Part shown: positions 46,121 to 55,850 of the stretch, one piece after another
How the letters are laid out: the number at the start of each line of letters is the position of its first letter
How positions within the stretch are numbered: position 1 is the first letter of the stretch
DNA from: Pedobacter sp. ISL-64
GTDB taxonomy: Bacteria; Bacteroidota; Bacteroidia; Sphingobacteriales; Sphingobacteriaceae
Assembly (NCBI RefSeq): GCF_018613605.1
Contig: NZ_JAGGPU010000006.1
Location: 106,411-170,410 of the forward strand
Reading direction: 5' to 3'
DNA length: 64,000 nucleotides
Made by a program: the position numbers and the translations under genes
Notes under the pieces: generated by a model
Databases searched by the model: none
The model's input: the letters and a program-made list of their open reading frames with translations, nothing else
What the model was told of the DNA's origin: nothing

Positions 46121-49100
46121 TTATTGAACATCTAAAGCATCAACTGCCAGTCCTTTGGTTTCTGTAGCAATCAATTTGAGTTGATAAGTCCCTGCATTAA
46201 TCATGCTCCCCGTGTTGGTGCTGAGGTAGTTCCATTTACCAGCTTTAGTTGGTGCAAATTCAAGCACTTCGGTTTTCATCAATGTACCATCTGCCGATAA
46301 AAACTCCAGTTTCCCTTTCAAAAGCTGTTCTGATGGGTTATGGTATTTGATGGTTAATGAATAGGTATCGGCAACACCAACTGTCAGTTGCCAGGTTAAA
46401 CTCCCCTGGTTAGCTGCGTTGAAAATTACACGCTGTTTATCCATCAAAATTGCTTTCACAACCTCCCTGCCTTCTAAAACACCATCAGTAGCTTTATATG
46501 TAATGGTGGTTTTTAAATCGTAAGCGGGCTGTAAATGGGTAACAGGTAATACAAAAACGGTGGCTATTCTACCGTCAAAAATTATGCGCTCATTCGGAAT
46601 GAGTCTTTTCCGATAAAGATTAAATATTTCATCCTTACTATTGGTTAATGAGGTTTTGGTGTCTTCGAATCCCTGAGGCACACTACTATTGATATTCAGT
46701 GCTACAAACGTATCTACAGTATCAGTTGCGGTAAATTCGATACTTTCCTGTCCGCGTGTTGCCTTTAACCACTCGGCACCGTATAAATTCGAAGGCAGAT
46801 CAGTAAAAGTTGAATTTTCACCTTTAAACTGTTTTTCTCCAATATCCAACCAATCGCATGGTGTTGCATTTTTAATTTTGCTCAGGAGTGCTTTACTTGA
46901 TGGTGCAGCTTGGATGTTTTGATTTAGACCTGAAATTGCAATGGCCGAAATTACAGCCTGTGCAACTTTTACTTCTGGGAAATTGATATCCAAAAAGCCA
47001 CCTTTAACAGTCGTTTTAATCGTTTTCTTTAGCAAAGTGTTACTTCCTGCTTCCTTCCAGATATCTAAATCTTTAATAACCGTTTTACCATTAAATGCAA
47101 CATCAAATAAACGCATGGCTTTGGCATCAAAACCTCCGCCCATACCCAACCAAGGTTCTATAAAATAAAGTTCAACCAGGTATTCTCCATCTGGCAAAGG
47201 AAAATGATATTTTAACCGATCTCTGCCATATCTAAAAGTTTGAAAAAGCTTCCAATCTTTAGTCCCGTCTATAGGTTGAAAAGTACGGCGCTGACTAGCA
47301 AAAAATGTTGGAACACCGGTAAAATCCGCGGTCCAAGAGGTTGAGCCAAAGTTATCAGGAGCACTTAAATTTCGATCGGCTGACCATTGATTGCCATTGG
47401 TATCAATATAATCTCCACCGCCACAATTTATACGATATACATATTTATATCCCTGTACCGGAACGGTTAATTTTTTATCATTTATTAAAGCATTAAAATT
47501 TGGACTTTGGGGTAAATTCTGTAGCACAATTTTATCTTTGGCAACTGCTTTTCCATGTACATAACCCACGGCATACAATACATTATACCGGATATCAGGC
47601 TTGTTCCATTGGAAATGTGTGCCGATTGTACCACGTTTTCTTCTACCTAAAGATTTGCCGTTTACATCATTAAAAAGTTCTACTTCATCGCAGTTAGAAT
47701 AAACCACTATACTGTCTTTTATACCCGGTTTGTTCCAGCGGTTAGGCCAGGTATGCGAAACAATATACACCATAGGTTCAGTTTGTTTTGGTGCATAATT
47801 TGCCCTGAACATATAAAATACATCAGTAGGTTCTTCCCAAGGTGTAAACATACCTTTGTAATTTACCGGGCCTACCCGATCCAGATCTCTCAATCCTTCT
47901 CCGCCTTGCACCCTGCCAGGGTTATCGTGTGAGCTGTACAACCAGAAAAAATGACCCGCGGTTTTATCTTTTACCGATTCGGCTAAACGCACCTTGGTTT
48001 CAATTAAATCCGTCATTTTGTTCTCTGTGTACCCTTTTCCATTGGCGTCAGGCATGTGAAGATCAATTGTTCTCCAGGCACCGTATTCGCCAACCAAAAC
48101 CTGCCTTTGAAGATCTTCTCCATAAGTTAGCGGATTACCACCATAGGTGCCAGTCCAGTTTTGGGGAACATCCCAATCCGTTCCTTTTCCACCATTACAA
48201 GTGGTTACTTTTCTTTGTGATGAAGCTGTCGGATCGAGTTTTCTAATCAGCTCTGTACATTCTTTTGCGAAATCTTCTGGCAAAGTGCTCTCGTTTTCCA
48301 AACCCCATAAAACAACTGCCGGACTGTTTCTGCGCTCTTTTACCCAGTCTGTTAAAAGTGATTTAAAGTTCTTTCTGAATTCGGGTGTATCATACCAGAT
48401 ATGAGCAGCCATTTGGGTCCAGCATAAAATCCCTTCTTTATCCCAATAATCAGAATACAATAAATGATGCGGCTGGTGTGCATCGCGGAAAGCATTAAAA
48501 CCAGCAGCTTTAATTTGCCTAACTCTCGAACTGATCTGCTCATTACTAAAAGCATGACTCTGCCCGATTAAATGTTCATATTCTGCAATCCCGTTAATAA
48601 AAATGGGTTTTCCATTTAATAAAAACTGTTTATGATCCACCTGATCGCCGATCCGATAGGTATCGGATGGCCAACTGACCCATCTGATTCCATAAGGGGT
48701 TTTCAGCTCATCTACAACTTTTCCGTTCTCCATTATCATAGTTTGTAAAGTATAGAGATATGGGGTTTCTAATGACCAAAGTTTAGGGTGAATAATTTTG
48801 TCGGTCTGCTGATCGATCTGGATTTCTTTACCACCAGGAACAGTTATTGTTTTCTTTAATTCTTTAACCTGCTTTCCTCTTTGATCAAGCAATCTATTAA
48901 TTATGGAAATATTCTTAGGCTTTAAACTATAATTTTTAACTGTGGTATTCAGATTCAAAATTGCAGCCTTTTCTGAGATTTTATTATCGTTCCAAATGTG
49001 CACACCAAAAGGCTCCACTCGAATATCGTTTGTTACGATTAAATGAACCGGACGGAAAATCCCCATCGGTTGTGAACCTTCTGAAAAACCACGTTCTGTA

Positions 49101-49801
49101 GAACAGCCTCCATCAACCCAGGGCAAATCCTGAATATTTGCCGGATGGTCTGCCCTTACAGCGAGCACATTTTCCTGGTTATTTAATTTGATGGCTGAAG
49201 TGACATCCAAAGTAAAAGTTGTTCTGCCACCGGCATGATAGCCTACTTTTTTTTCGTTTAGCCAAATGGTTGCATAAGAACCAACACCTTCAAAATACAG
49301 GAAGAATCGTTTCCCATGCTTAATTTCATTGGTTCTAAACGTTTTACGGTACCAGGCGAAACCATGTTTATTGCCATGAAGTTTCCGTTGATAGCCTTCG
49401 TACTGGTCCCAGTTGTGCGGAACATTTACTTTTTTCCAGTTTAAGGTTTTGTAGCTGGCTAACTGAAAACCATCAAAAGTATTGTTGTTTTTTTCATCGG
49501 CAATACTGAGCCAATTGGAATTTAATAAAATGTCTTTCCTAGTTTGGCTTTGTGCATAAAGGTAATTGGCTCCATATAAATTGATGAAGCATAACAGCAA
49601 GAAAAACAACCGTTTAAATTGAATTCTATTTGGTTCGTGCGGGCTCAAACCAAGGCACCTAGCCAAGGTACGTGTCCCCACGTACCTCTTCGGGAAATTT
49701 CGCGGGGATGTGTTCAGGCAAATCTGGCGTGTGTTAATCCAGGCTAAGACTGACGAAATCTTCTCCCTCTCAGTCCTTTTAGATTTCGTAAGTTGATTCA
49801 T
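46121..49801 (-). CDS. GH2 glycosidase with malectin domain and C-terminal beta domain
   Basis: A large exported GH2 enzyme (1226 aa). Jelly-roll (about 95-255), Ig-like and TIM-barrel domains are followed by a malectin domain (about 785-985, INCGGGDYIDTNG start) and a final carbohydrate-binding-like beta domain. Catalytic residues are likely Glu504 in GLENES and Glu572 in VGEYGAW. The start is the ATG at 49801, overlapping the upstream TGA in an ATGA arrangement. No other in-frame ATG occurs before the signal core FKRLFFLLLCFINLYG, so about 60 extra N-terminal residues, partly from R5 repeats, seem to be translated unless an ATT start is used. Probably a beta-galactosidase or beta-glucuronidase. 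Confidence 0.82.
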   Translation of the reverse strand: MNQLTKSKRTEREKISSVLAWINTRQICLNTSPRNFPKRYVGTRTLARCLGLSPHEPNRIQFKRLFFLLLCFINLYGANYLYAQSQTRKDILLNSNWLSIADEKNNNTFDGFQLASYKTLNWKKVNVPHNWDQYEGYQRKLHGNKHGFAWYRKTFRTNEIKHGKRFFLYFEGVGSYATIWLNEKKVGYHAGGRTTFTLDVTSAIKLNNQENVLAVRADHPANIQDLPWVDGGCSTERGFSEGSQPMGIFRPVHLIVTNDIRVEPFGVHIWNDNKISEKAAILNLNTTVKNYSLKPKNISIINRLLDQRGKQVKELKKTITVPGGKEIQIDQQTDKIIHPKLWSLETPYLYTLQTMIMENGKVVDELKTPYGIRWVSWPSDTYRIGDQVDHKQFLLNGKPIFINGIAEYEHLIGQSHAFSNEQISSRVRQIKAAGFNAFRDAHQPHHLLYSDYWDKEGILCWTQMAAHIWYDTPEFRKNFKSLLTDWVKERRNSPAVVLWGLENESTLPEDFAKECTELIRKLDPTASSQRKVTTCNGGKGTDWDVPQNWTGTYGGNPLTYGEDLQRQVLVGEYGAWRTIDLHMPDANGKGYTENKMTDLIETKVRLAESVKDKTAGHFFWLYSSHDNPGRVQGGEGLRDLDRVGPVNYKGMFTPWEEPTDVFYMFRANYAPKQTEPMVYIVSHTWPNRWNKPGIKDSIVVYSNCDEVELFNDVNGKSLGRRKRGTIGTHFQWNKPDIRYNVLYAVGYVHGKAVAKDKIVLQNLPQSPNFNALINDKKLTVPVQGYKYVYRINCGGGDYIDTNGNQWSADRNLSAPDNFGSTSWTADFTGVPTFFASQRRTFQPIDGTKDWKLFQTFRYGRDRLKYHFPLPDGEYLVELYFIEPWLGMGGGFDAKAMRLFDVAFNGKTVIKDLDIWKEAGSNTLLKKTIKTTVKGGFLDINFPEVKVAQAVISAIAISGLNQNIQAAPSSKALLSKIKNATPCDWLDIGEKQFKGENSTFTDLPSNLYGAEWLKATRGQESIEFTATDTVDTFVALNINSSVPQGFEDTKTSLTNSKDEIFNLYRKRLIPNERIIFDGRIATVFVLPVTHLQPAYDLKTTITYKATDGVLEGREVVKAILMDKQRVIFNAANQGSLTWQLTVGVADTYSLTIKYHNPSEQLLKGKLEFLSADGTLMKTEVLEFAPTKAGKWNYLSTNTGSMINAGTYQLKLIATETKGLAVDALDVQ
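49631..49690. repeat. R5 repeats inside the GH2 N-terminal reading frame
   Basis: GGTTCGTGCGGGCTCAAACC followed by GGTACGTGTCCCCACGTACC are two palindromic R5 units. They are translated in frame as GTRTLARCLGLSPHEPN between the coupled ATG and the signal-peptide core. Confidence 0.65.
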
Positions 49802-52614
49802 CTCGCTTTCAAATCTCCATTCAACTTATAACTTTCACCAGCTTTAGTTTCGAACGTTGCGTTGTTGTTTTTGTAGCGGATTTTACAGTTTCCTCCTGTT
49901 TTTGATTTTATGGTAAGTGAGGTTAGTATACCTTTATCCCAAGTTAAATCCAGTTCGAAACCTCCTCGGGCCAGAAGCCCTTTAATTTCTCCGTTTGGAA
50001 TTGCCGTTGGTAATGCGGGTAAAATATCCAGATAGCCCTGGTGACTTTGCACAACCATTTCTGCGATTCCGGCTGCACCACCAAAGTTTCCATCTATCTG
50101 GAAAGGCGGATGTGCATCAAAAAGGTTTACATAAGAACCTGCGCCATTATTGGCTGGCTTCATTAACATTTTAACGAGTTTCATGGCATGGTCGCCATCT
50201 TTAAACCTTGCCCAGAAATTGATCTTCCAGGCCAAACTCCAACCTGTAGCGTCATCTCCACGATATAATAACGACTGTTTTGCCGCCTGCATCATTTTCT
50301 CGTTACTATCCCAAGTGATGTCATTTCCAGGATAAACGCCCCACAAATGAGAAACATGGCGGTGTTTACTTGCGGTATCATCTACATCGGTTAACCACTC
50401 TTGTAACTGTCCGTATTTACCAATCTGGTTTGGTGCTAGCTGTTTCACTTTCTCTGTTAGCGATTTTCTAAATTCGGCATCTGTATTAAGCGTTTCGGCT
50501 GCTGTTATACAATTTGTGAAAAGTGATCTGATAATCTGGTGGTCCATTGTTGGACCAGCCACTAAACCTCCATTTTCCGGCGAATTAGAAGGTGTACTAA
50601 TTAACCAACCTGTTTTCGGATCTTTCACTAAAAAATCTTCATAAAATAAAGCAGCTTGTTTCATTAAAGGATAGGCTTCACTTTCCAGAAACTTACGGTC
50701 TTTACTAAATTGATAATGCTCCCATAAATGATCACTTAACCAACCACCTCCACTTACCCAAATACCATGATTGGAAGCATTAATTGGTGCTGTACCGTTC
50801 CACAAATCAGTATTGTGGTGTAAAACCCAACCATTGGCATTATAATATGCTTTTGCCGTTTCGGCTCCGGTTTTCGCCAGTCCTTTGATTTTGTTGAAAA
50901 GCGGCTCGTTTAGGGCTGATAAATTAAGGATTTCAGTTGGCCAGTAGTTCATTTCCAGGTTAATATTGGTGGTATACTTGCTTCCCCATGGTGGTGTAAG
51001 CAGATCATTCCAAATCCCTTGAAGATTGGCTGGCTGAGTACCAGGCCTGGAGCTAGAAATCAACAAATATCTTCCATACTGCATATATAAGGCTGCAAAA
51101 GCAGGATCGTTTGCAGTTGCAAATTTTGCTAGTCTTTCATCTGTAGGAAGGTTTTCATTATCCGATCGGCCAAAATCGACACTAAAAGTGTTGTAATAGC
51201 TTTGATATTCTTTAATGTGCTTCTGTTTGATTTCGGTGTAAGGTTTACCTTTTAAACTATTGAGTGCTTTAACATTGGCAGCTGCAGGATTCCCAGAAAC
51301 ATCCTGCGCATTGATAAAATTGGTTCCGCCCGTCAAGTAAAGTGTTACTTCATCTGCCTGATTGATACTAATTTTGTCATTAACCACCTTCACAGATCCA
51401 TTTTTGATTAAAGCCGTTAATCGACTTTCTCCCTTAATCGCACCATCTTTTACCTGAACAGATAAAGCAATCACATTATTCCCTAAAGCTTTTACGGATG
51501 ATTTTCGGTGAGCGCTTGAAAGTTCAGCATCGAAACTGATGGATGCTTTTTTATCCGCCGTTAAATGGATTACAATGACTTGGTTTGGCTGACTTGCAAA
51601 ATACTCACGCTGATAATTTACACCGTTTAGCGTATAAGTTGTTTTTGCAACGGCTGTGCTGATGTCTAAAGACCGTTTATAATTCGTAACAATCGATTTG
51701 GTCTGCTTGAAATACAAATTCAAATCACCAAAAGGCTGATAACTGCCCTGGTATTGTGGAACGGCAGGTGGATCTTCATCCTGAATTTTATATTTCCACT
51801 CTTTATGTAAGGAGATGCCCTGCTCTATACTGCTTCCAATAGGATAAATGCCAATTTTTTTTGAAGTATCTTTATAGCCAGCCAATCCGCCTTTATCGAA
51901 GTAGTTGAGTACCTGAATGGCAATTACATTTTTACCCTTTTTAATCAGCTTTGCAGGAATAGTATATTTTCTTGGCTCCGTATTATCGGTATTACCAACC
52001 AATTCACCGTTTATATAAGTAAAATCCTGATCACGAATGCGATTAAGATCGAGTACAAGATCTTTTCCAGCCCAGTTTTCGGGCACATCAAAAGTGGTTC
52101 TGAACCAAACGGCGCCATCCAGATTGGCCAATCCTACCGTTTCCCAACCTTCATAGGCAGGTACTTTTATGGTTTTCCAAAGCTGATCACCAAAATTTGC
52201 CAAAGCAGGATTGCCCTGAATGCCTTTTCCGGCTTTCATTTCATTTACCCAAATTTTTCTGTCGCCTGATGTACTTTGCAAGCCCATAAAATGTTCTTGT
52301 GCTAAAGCTTCTGCTGCTGCCTGTTTTCCTTCAAAAAGTAATTTCCTGATCTCAGGCAGATATTGGTAAGCTCCTTTCCGGTTATAATCCCTTGGTTTAC
52401 CTGTCCAAACGGTTTCCTCGTTAAATTGGATATGATCTACAGCCGCTCCGGAGAAAATCATGGCGCCCAATCTACCGTTTCCGATTGGCAAGGCATCTGT
52501 CCACTTTTCTGCAACCTTATTGTACCATAAAGTATGGTTATTTTCTTGTGCAAAGCTGCCAAAATGAGCCGTCAATATTAAAAATGATGTGCTTAATAAA
52601 AGTTTAAACCTCAT
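49798..52614 (-). CDS. GH95 alpha-L-fucosidase/alpha-L-galactosidase with inserted beta-sandwich domain
   Basis: An inverting exo-enzyme for terminal alpha-L-fucose or alpha-L-galactose. Signal peptide to about SFAQ. The N-terminal domain begins with LWY..VAEKWTDALPIGNGRLG. The catalytic centre can be read as Asn550/Asn552 in TTNINLEMNYWP, acid Glu632 in LWEHYQF and base Asp841 in FQIDGNFGG. Residues about 117-285 form an extra GH2-like jelly-roll (VWFRTTFDVPENW, FTYINGELVGNTD) inserted into the N-terminal region. At 938 aa it is longer than a minimal GH95. Its stop overlaps the GH2 start, so the two are coupled. Confidence 0.9.
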   Translation of the reverse strand: MRFKLLLSTSFLILTAHFGSFAQENNHTLWYNKVAEKWTDALPIGNGRLGAMIFSGAAVDHIQFNEETVWTGKPRDYNRKGAYQYLPEIRKLLFEGKQAAAEALAQEHFMGLQSTSGDRKIWVNEMKAGKGIQGNPALANFGDQLWKTIKVPAYEGWETVGLANLDGAVWFRTTFDVPENWAGKDLVLDLNRIRDQDFTYINGELVGNTDNTEPRKYTIPAKLIKKGKNVIAIQVLNYFDKGGLAGYKDTSKKIGIYPIGSSIEQGISLHKEWKYKIQDEDPPAVPQYQGSYQPFGDLNLYFKQTKSIVTNYKRSLDISTAVAKTTYTLNGVNYQREYFASQPNQVIVIHLTADKKASISFDAELSSAHRKSSVKALGNNVIALSVQVKDGAIKGESRLTALIKNGSVKVVNDKISINQADEVTLYLTGGTNFINAQDVSGNPAAANVKALNSLKGKPYTEIKQKHIKEYQSYYNTFSVDFGRSDNENLPTDERLAKFATANDPAFAALYMQYGRYLLISSSRPGTQPANLQGIWNDLLTPPWGSKYTTNINLEMNYWPTEILNLSALNEPLFNKIKGLAKTGAETAKAYYNANGWVLHHNTDLWNGTAPINASNHGIWVSGGGWLSDHLWEHYQFSKDRKFLESEAYPLMKQAALFYEDFLVKDPKTGWLISTPSNSPENGGLVAGPTMDHQIIRSLFTNCITAAETLNTDAEFRKSLTEKVKQLAPNQIGKYGQLQEWLTDVDDTASKHRHVSHLWGVYPGNDITWDSNEKMMQAAKQSLLYRGDDATGWSLAWKINFWARFKDGDHAMKLVKMLMKPANNGAGSYVNLFDAHPPFQIDGNFGGAAGIAEMVVQSHQGYLDILPALPTAIPNGEIKGLLARGGFELDLTWDKGILTSLTIKSKTGGNCKIRYKNNNATFETKAGESYKLNGDLKAR

Positions 52615-52615
52615 A

Positions 52616-54202
52616 TTATTGTCCTTTATCGCCTGAAATAATTTCGATGTTACTGCTTACTTCTTTTTCTTTTTTAACAGCCTCTTTCACTCGTCTAAAA
52701 TTATTATTTCCTAAGAATATATTTTTAGTCTCGGCCCCATTTAATTTCAAATAAGTAACCGTTTCTTTCGTTGGGAAAGCATTGTACAGGAACAGATCAG
52801 ATACATTGGTGATATCAATTACAGCCGAATTGGCATGAGGTTTATTACTTTTTAAACCATCAACAATTAAACTATTCACCTTTAATGCCTTTATCGATGC
52901 ACCTAATTCGGTGTTCACGGTTACGTTATGAAACTCAATATTACTGGAATTTTGAATAGAAAACCCAGTTTTGGCGTCCATATTAATATCATTGAAGGTA
53001 ATATTATCGATAGGCATTTCTTCTAAACCATTTAAATAACCTGCCTGGTTAACCTGACCGGTGATATTGCTGAAATGGATATTCCTAAAAATCGGTGTAC
53101 GTTCGGAAACGGGTTCTCCATTTGTTTTTGCGTATTGCATATCGAGTACAATCGCCTGATCTTTAATGTTTTTCATGATGATGTTACTCACCCTAATTTC
53201 TTCAACCACACCACCCCTGCCACGGGCTGTTTTAATGCGGATCCCCCTATCTGTTCCCTCGAAGACACAGTTCGAGATGGCTATTTTACGTACATCGCCC
53301 GACATTTCACTGCCGATAACTACTCCACCATGACCTGATAACATGGTACAATTGGTAATCACATAATTTTCTGCAGGAACAGCCATTTTTCGTCCAGGCG
53401 CATCTTTGCCCGATTTGATGGTAATACAGTCATCGCCCACACTGATGTGGCAATCTGAAATGTGCACATTTTTACAAGATTCAGGATTAATGCCATCTGT
53501 ATTTGGCGAATGAGGATTGTTGATGGTAACGGCATGAACCTTAACGTTTTCGCAAAATTCTGGATTGATTGTCCAAAAAGGCGAATTGCGGATGGTTATC
53601 CCATCTATCAGCACATTTTTACAGAACATCGGTTGTATAAACGGCGGACGAAGAAAACCGCGTTTCATCTGCTTAGGATCATCTGGCAAAATAATATCCT
53701 TGTTTAAACCATCAAATGTGGTTTGCCATTTCGATCGCGGTTGCCCTTCCTTATAACCTTCTACAAAATCCCACCATTTTTTGCCATGTCCATCGATAAT
53801 TCCCCTACCAATAATCGAGATATTCTCGGCTTTATAGGCATAAAACAAAGGCGAAAAACTGGTTACATCAACTCCTTCGTAGCGGCTTTTCACCATGGGT
53901 AAATAATCGTCAAAGTTATCGCTGAAATGCAATTCGGCACCGGCATCAATCAATAAAGTAATGTTACTTTTTAAATGAATCGAGCCAGTTAGGTATTTTC
54001 CCGCAGGAAAATAAACGGTTCCGCCACCCGCTTTTGACGCCGCTTCTATCGCATTTTTAATTGCTGTTGTAGCCAGTTTACTGCTGTCGTTTTTTGCGCC
54101 ATATTTAACTACGTTGTAATAAGACTGGGCTTTTGCAGTTAAGACTATGCCAAAAGCAAGGATAAAAATTAAAGCTTTAATAATATTGATGGAATGTTTC
54201 AT
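52616..54202 (-). CDS. GH28 family glycosidase (polygalacturonase type)
   Basis: Hydrolyses alpha-galacturonosidic or related pectic bonds. Signal peptide to about TAKAQ. All four family signatures are seen: NTDG (about 234-237), GDD (256-258), GHGG (290-293) and RIK (322-324), with Asp residues in the first two as catalytic acids. It is a right-handed beta-helix of 528 aa. I chose the ATG at 54202, which gives a clean signal peptide and follows TAACCAA; an earlier in-frame start (54250) would read through an R5 repeat. It is followed after one base by GH95. Confidence 0.92.
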   Translation of the reverse strand: MKHSINIIKALIFILAFGIVLTAKAQSYYNVVKYGAKNDSSKLATTAIKNAIEAASKAGGGTVYFPAGKYLTGSIHLKSNITLLIDAGAELHFSDNFDDYLPMVKSRYEGVDVTSFSPLFYAYKAENISIIGRGIIDGHGKKWWDFVEGYKEGQPRSKWQTTFDGLNKDIILPDDPKQMKRGFLRPPFIQPMFCKNVLIDGITIRNSPFWTINPEFCENVKVHAVTINNPHSPNTDGINPESCKNVHISDCHISVGDDCITIKSGKDAPGRKMAVPAENYVITNCTMLSGHGGVVIGSEMSGDVRKIAISNCVFEGTDRGIRIKTARGRGGVVEEIRVSNIIMKNIKDQAIVLDMQYAKTNGEPVSERTPIFRNIHFSNITGQVNQAGYLNGLEEMPIDNITFNDINMDAKTGFSIQNSSNIEFHNVTVNTELGASIKALKVNSLIVDGLKSNKPHANSAVIDITNVSDLFLYNAFPTKETVTYLKLNGAETKNIFLGNNNFRRVKEAVKKEKEVSSNIEIISGDKGQ

Positions 54203-54219
54203 TTGGTTATATTTTATTG

Positions 54220-54293
54220 TCAAGCCTTGGTTAGTGTCTTCACGAAACAAGATTTTAAGTTTCGGTCTGTAAGGACACAGACCAAGGATTTTC
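54220..54293. repeat. R5 repeats between the (alpha/alpha)6 enzyme and GH28
   Basis: CCTTGGTTAGTGTCTTCACG and a second unit GGTCTGTAAGGACACAGACC form two imperfect palindromes. They fill the gap just upstream of the GH28 start. Confidence 0.6.
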
Positions 54294-54296
54294 TTT

Positions 54297-55850
54297 TTAA
54301 TTCATCTGCACTTTTAAAGGCTTTAAATCCTTCCCTTTATAAATTTCTTTACCATCTACAAATACCAATAATCCTTTGCCTTTATTGTATTTTTTTCCGG
54401 TTTTATCCCACAAAATGGTTAACGTTTTATGGTGATACGAAACCTGGTCCAACATGAACCAATCCCACTGGTTTTTAGGGATTAATGGCGAAATTTCGAG
54501 CATATTATCCTGACGCGGCTTTATGCCAACCAGATCATTAATAATTAGATCATTAAAGGTAGAGTGATTGTAAAAACTGCTCCTTGGATTATCTCCTTTT
54601 AACCATTCACCTGTTTTTTCATCCTGATACTCACCGATGTAAGGTTTTCCATTTTTGACATGGGAAGCAGCATACTGGTGCAGTTCCCGGTAAAAGACTT
54701 CGGCATTCATTTTACCATGTTTTTTATAATTCGTGAGCAGATTTGCCAATCCTTTTAAAGTTTGTGAGCTGGCAAACGGCCAAAGTGCTCCATCCCATTC
54801 GCAACTGTGCCCTGTTCCCCTTGTTCTAAATGTTGGGTTTCTTCTTTCAGCCGTGGTTACGCCCCAGGGTGCTTTAAATCCAGCAGTATCCAATAACTGA
54901 TCCCAGGCTTTTGCATAATTTGACTGATCATCCGGCAAGTTAAATTCCCATGGCGTAAAACCGATGGCCTCTCTAACATCCGACGAACCTCCTTTGGCTT
55001 TTCTTGTCTCGAAAAATAAAGAAGCAGCATTCCACAAACTATCCTGAACCAGTTTTTTAAGCACAATTGCTTTGTTTTTGTATTTGTCGGCCAAGGTTTT
55101 ATCACCTAACAAAACCGCCATTTTATCCAAAGCAATGGCATTACCATACATATAACTGTTAATGGTTGGTCGTTGGTTCTGGTCTTTTCGAGATCCACTG
55201 ATCGATTCTTCCATGCCATCCTTAACATCATGTTGCCAGAACAGGCCGTTTTTAAGCTGCCTTTCCAATTCCCATTTGGTGTAATCTTTATCCAATGCAG
55301 GCAAAATTTCCTTCAAAAACCCCTGATCAAGCTGTACCAGATAATTCTGATAAACGGCATCATCTATCCAACTACTAAATTGATGGAAACGTTGTTTGGT
55401 TTGGCCAACATCGGCATGGTAAAGCCAGAATTTGATGTAATCTTTTAAATACCGATTATCCTTTAACCACCTGCCTTCGTAAATATGGTGACCTAATGCG
55501 CAGCTGATGGAATTATATTTCCCTGCATGTTTAACCGGTTCGATAAATTCAGTGAATATAAACCCCTCAGGCGTTTTAACCAGGTGTTTGCGGTAAGTCC
55601 ACCAACGGTAATAATAGTTTTGCTCCAATACCGAATCGGGGCATTCGAATAAAGGTACCTGCTCAGCTAACCATGTAAAGGCTTCGGTATTGGGCACATG
55701 GTTTTTAACCGCCTCGGTGTCGATAGAATTGAAATAAGTAACATATTTCTTCAGCTTTTCGGTACCCGGAATTGATTTCTGCTGTGCAAAGCCTGTGATT
55801 GTCAATACAGACAATGCTGCTGTTGCAATTAAATTTCTTGTATTCATCAT
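54297..55850 (-). CDS. (alpha/alpha)6-barrel glycoside hydrolase, MGH1/GH63-clan-like
   Basis: A 517-residue exported protein (signal peptide to about TGFAQ) with the helical pattern of (alpha/alpha)6 glycosidases of the GH37/GH63 type. Conserved-looking blocks include YYYRWWTYRKHL, IWDDAVYQNY-like SWIDDAVYQNY, RPTINSYMYGNAIALDKM, GTGHSCEWDGALWPFASSQT and SSFYNHSTFNDLIINDL. It might belong to GH142 or the mannosylglycerate-hydrolase-like group; I cannot decide. Start and upstream stop overlap by one base (TAATG), so it is coupled to the large gene upstream. Confidence 0.7.
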   Translation of the reverse strand: MMNTRNLIATAALSVLTITGFAQQKSIPGTEKLKKYVTYFNSIDTEAVKNHVPNTEAFTWLAEQVPLFECPDSVLEQNYYYRWWTYRKHLVKTPEGFIFTEFIEPVKHAGKYNSISCALGHHIYEGRWLKDNRYLKDYIKFWLYHADVGQTKQRFHQFSSWIDDAVYQNYLVQLDQGFLKEILPALDKDYTKWELERQLKNGLFWQHDVKDGMEESISGSRKDQNQRPTINSYMYGNAIALDKMAVLLGDKTLADKYKNKAIVLKKLVQDSLWNAASLFFETRKAKGGSSDVREAIGFTPWEFNLPDDQSNYAKAWDQLLDTAGFKAPWGVTTAERRNPTFRTRGTGHSCEWDGALWPFASSQTLKGLANLLTNYKKHGKMNAEVFYRELHQYAASHVKNGKPYIGEYQDEKTGEWLKGDNPRSSFYNHSTFNDLIINDLVGIKPRQDNMLEISPLIPKNQWDWFMLDQVSYHHKTLTILWDKTGKKYNKGKGLLVFVDGKEIYKGKDLKPLKVQMN

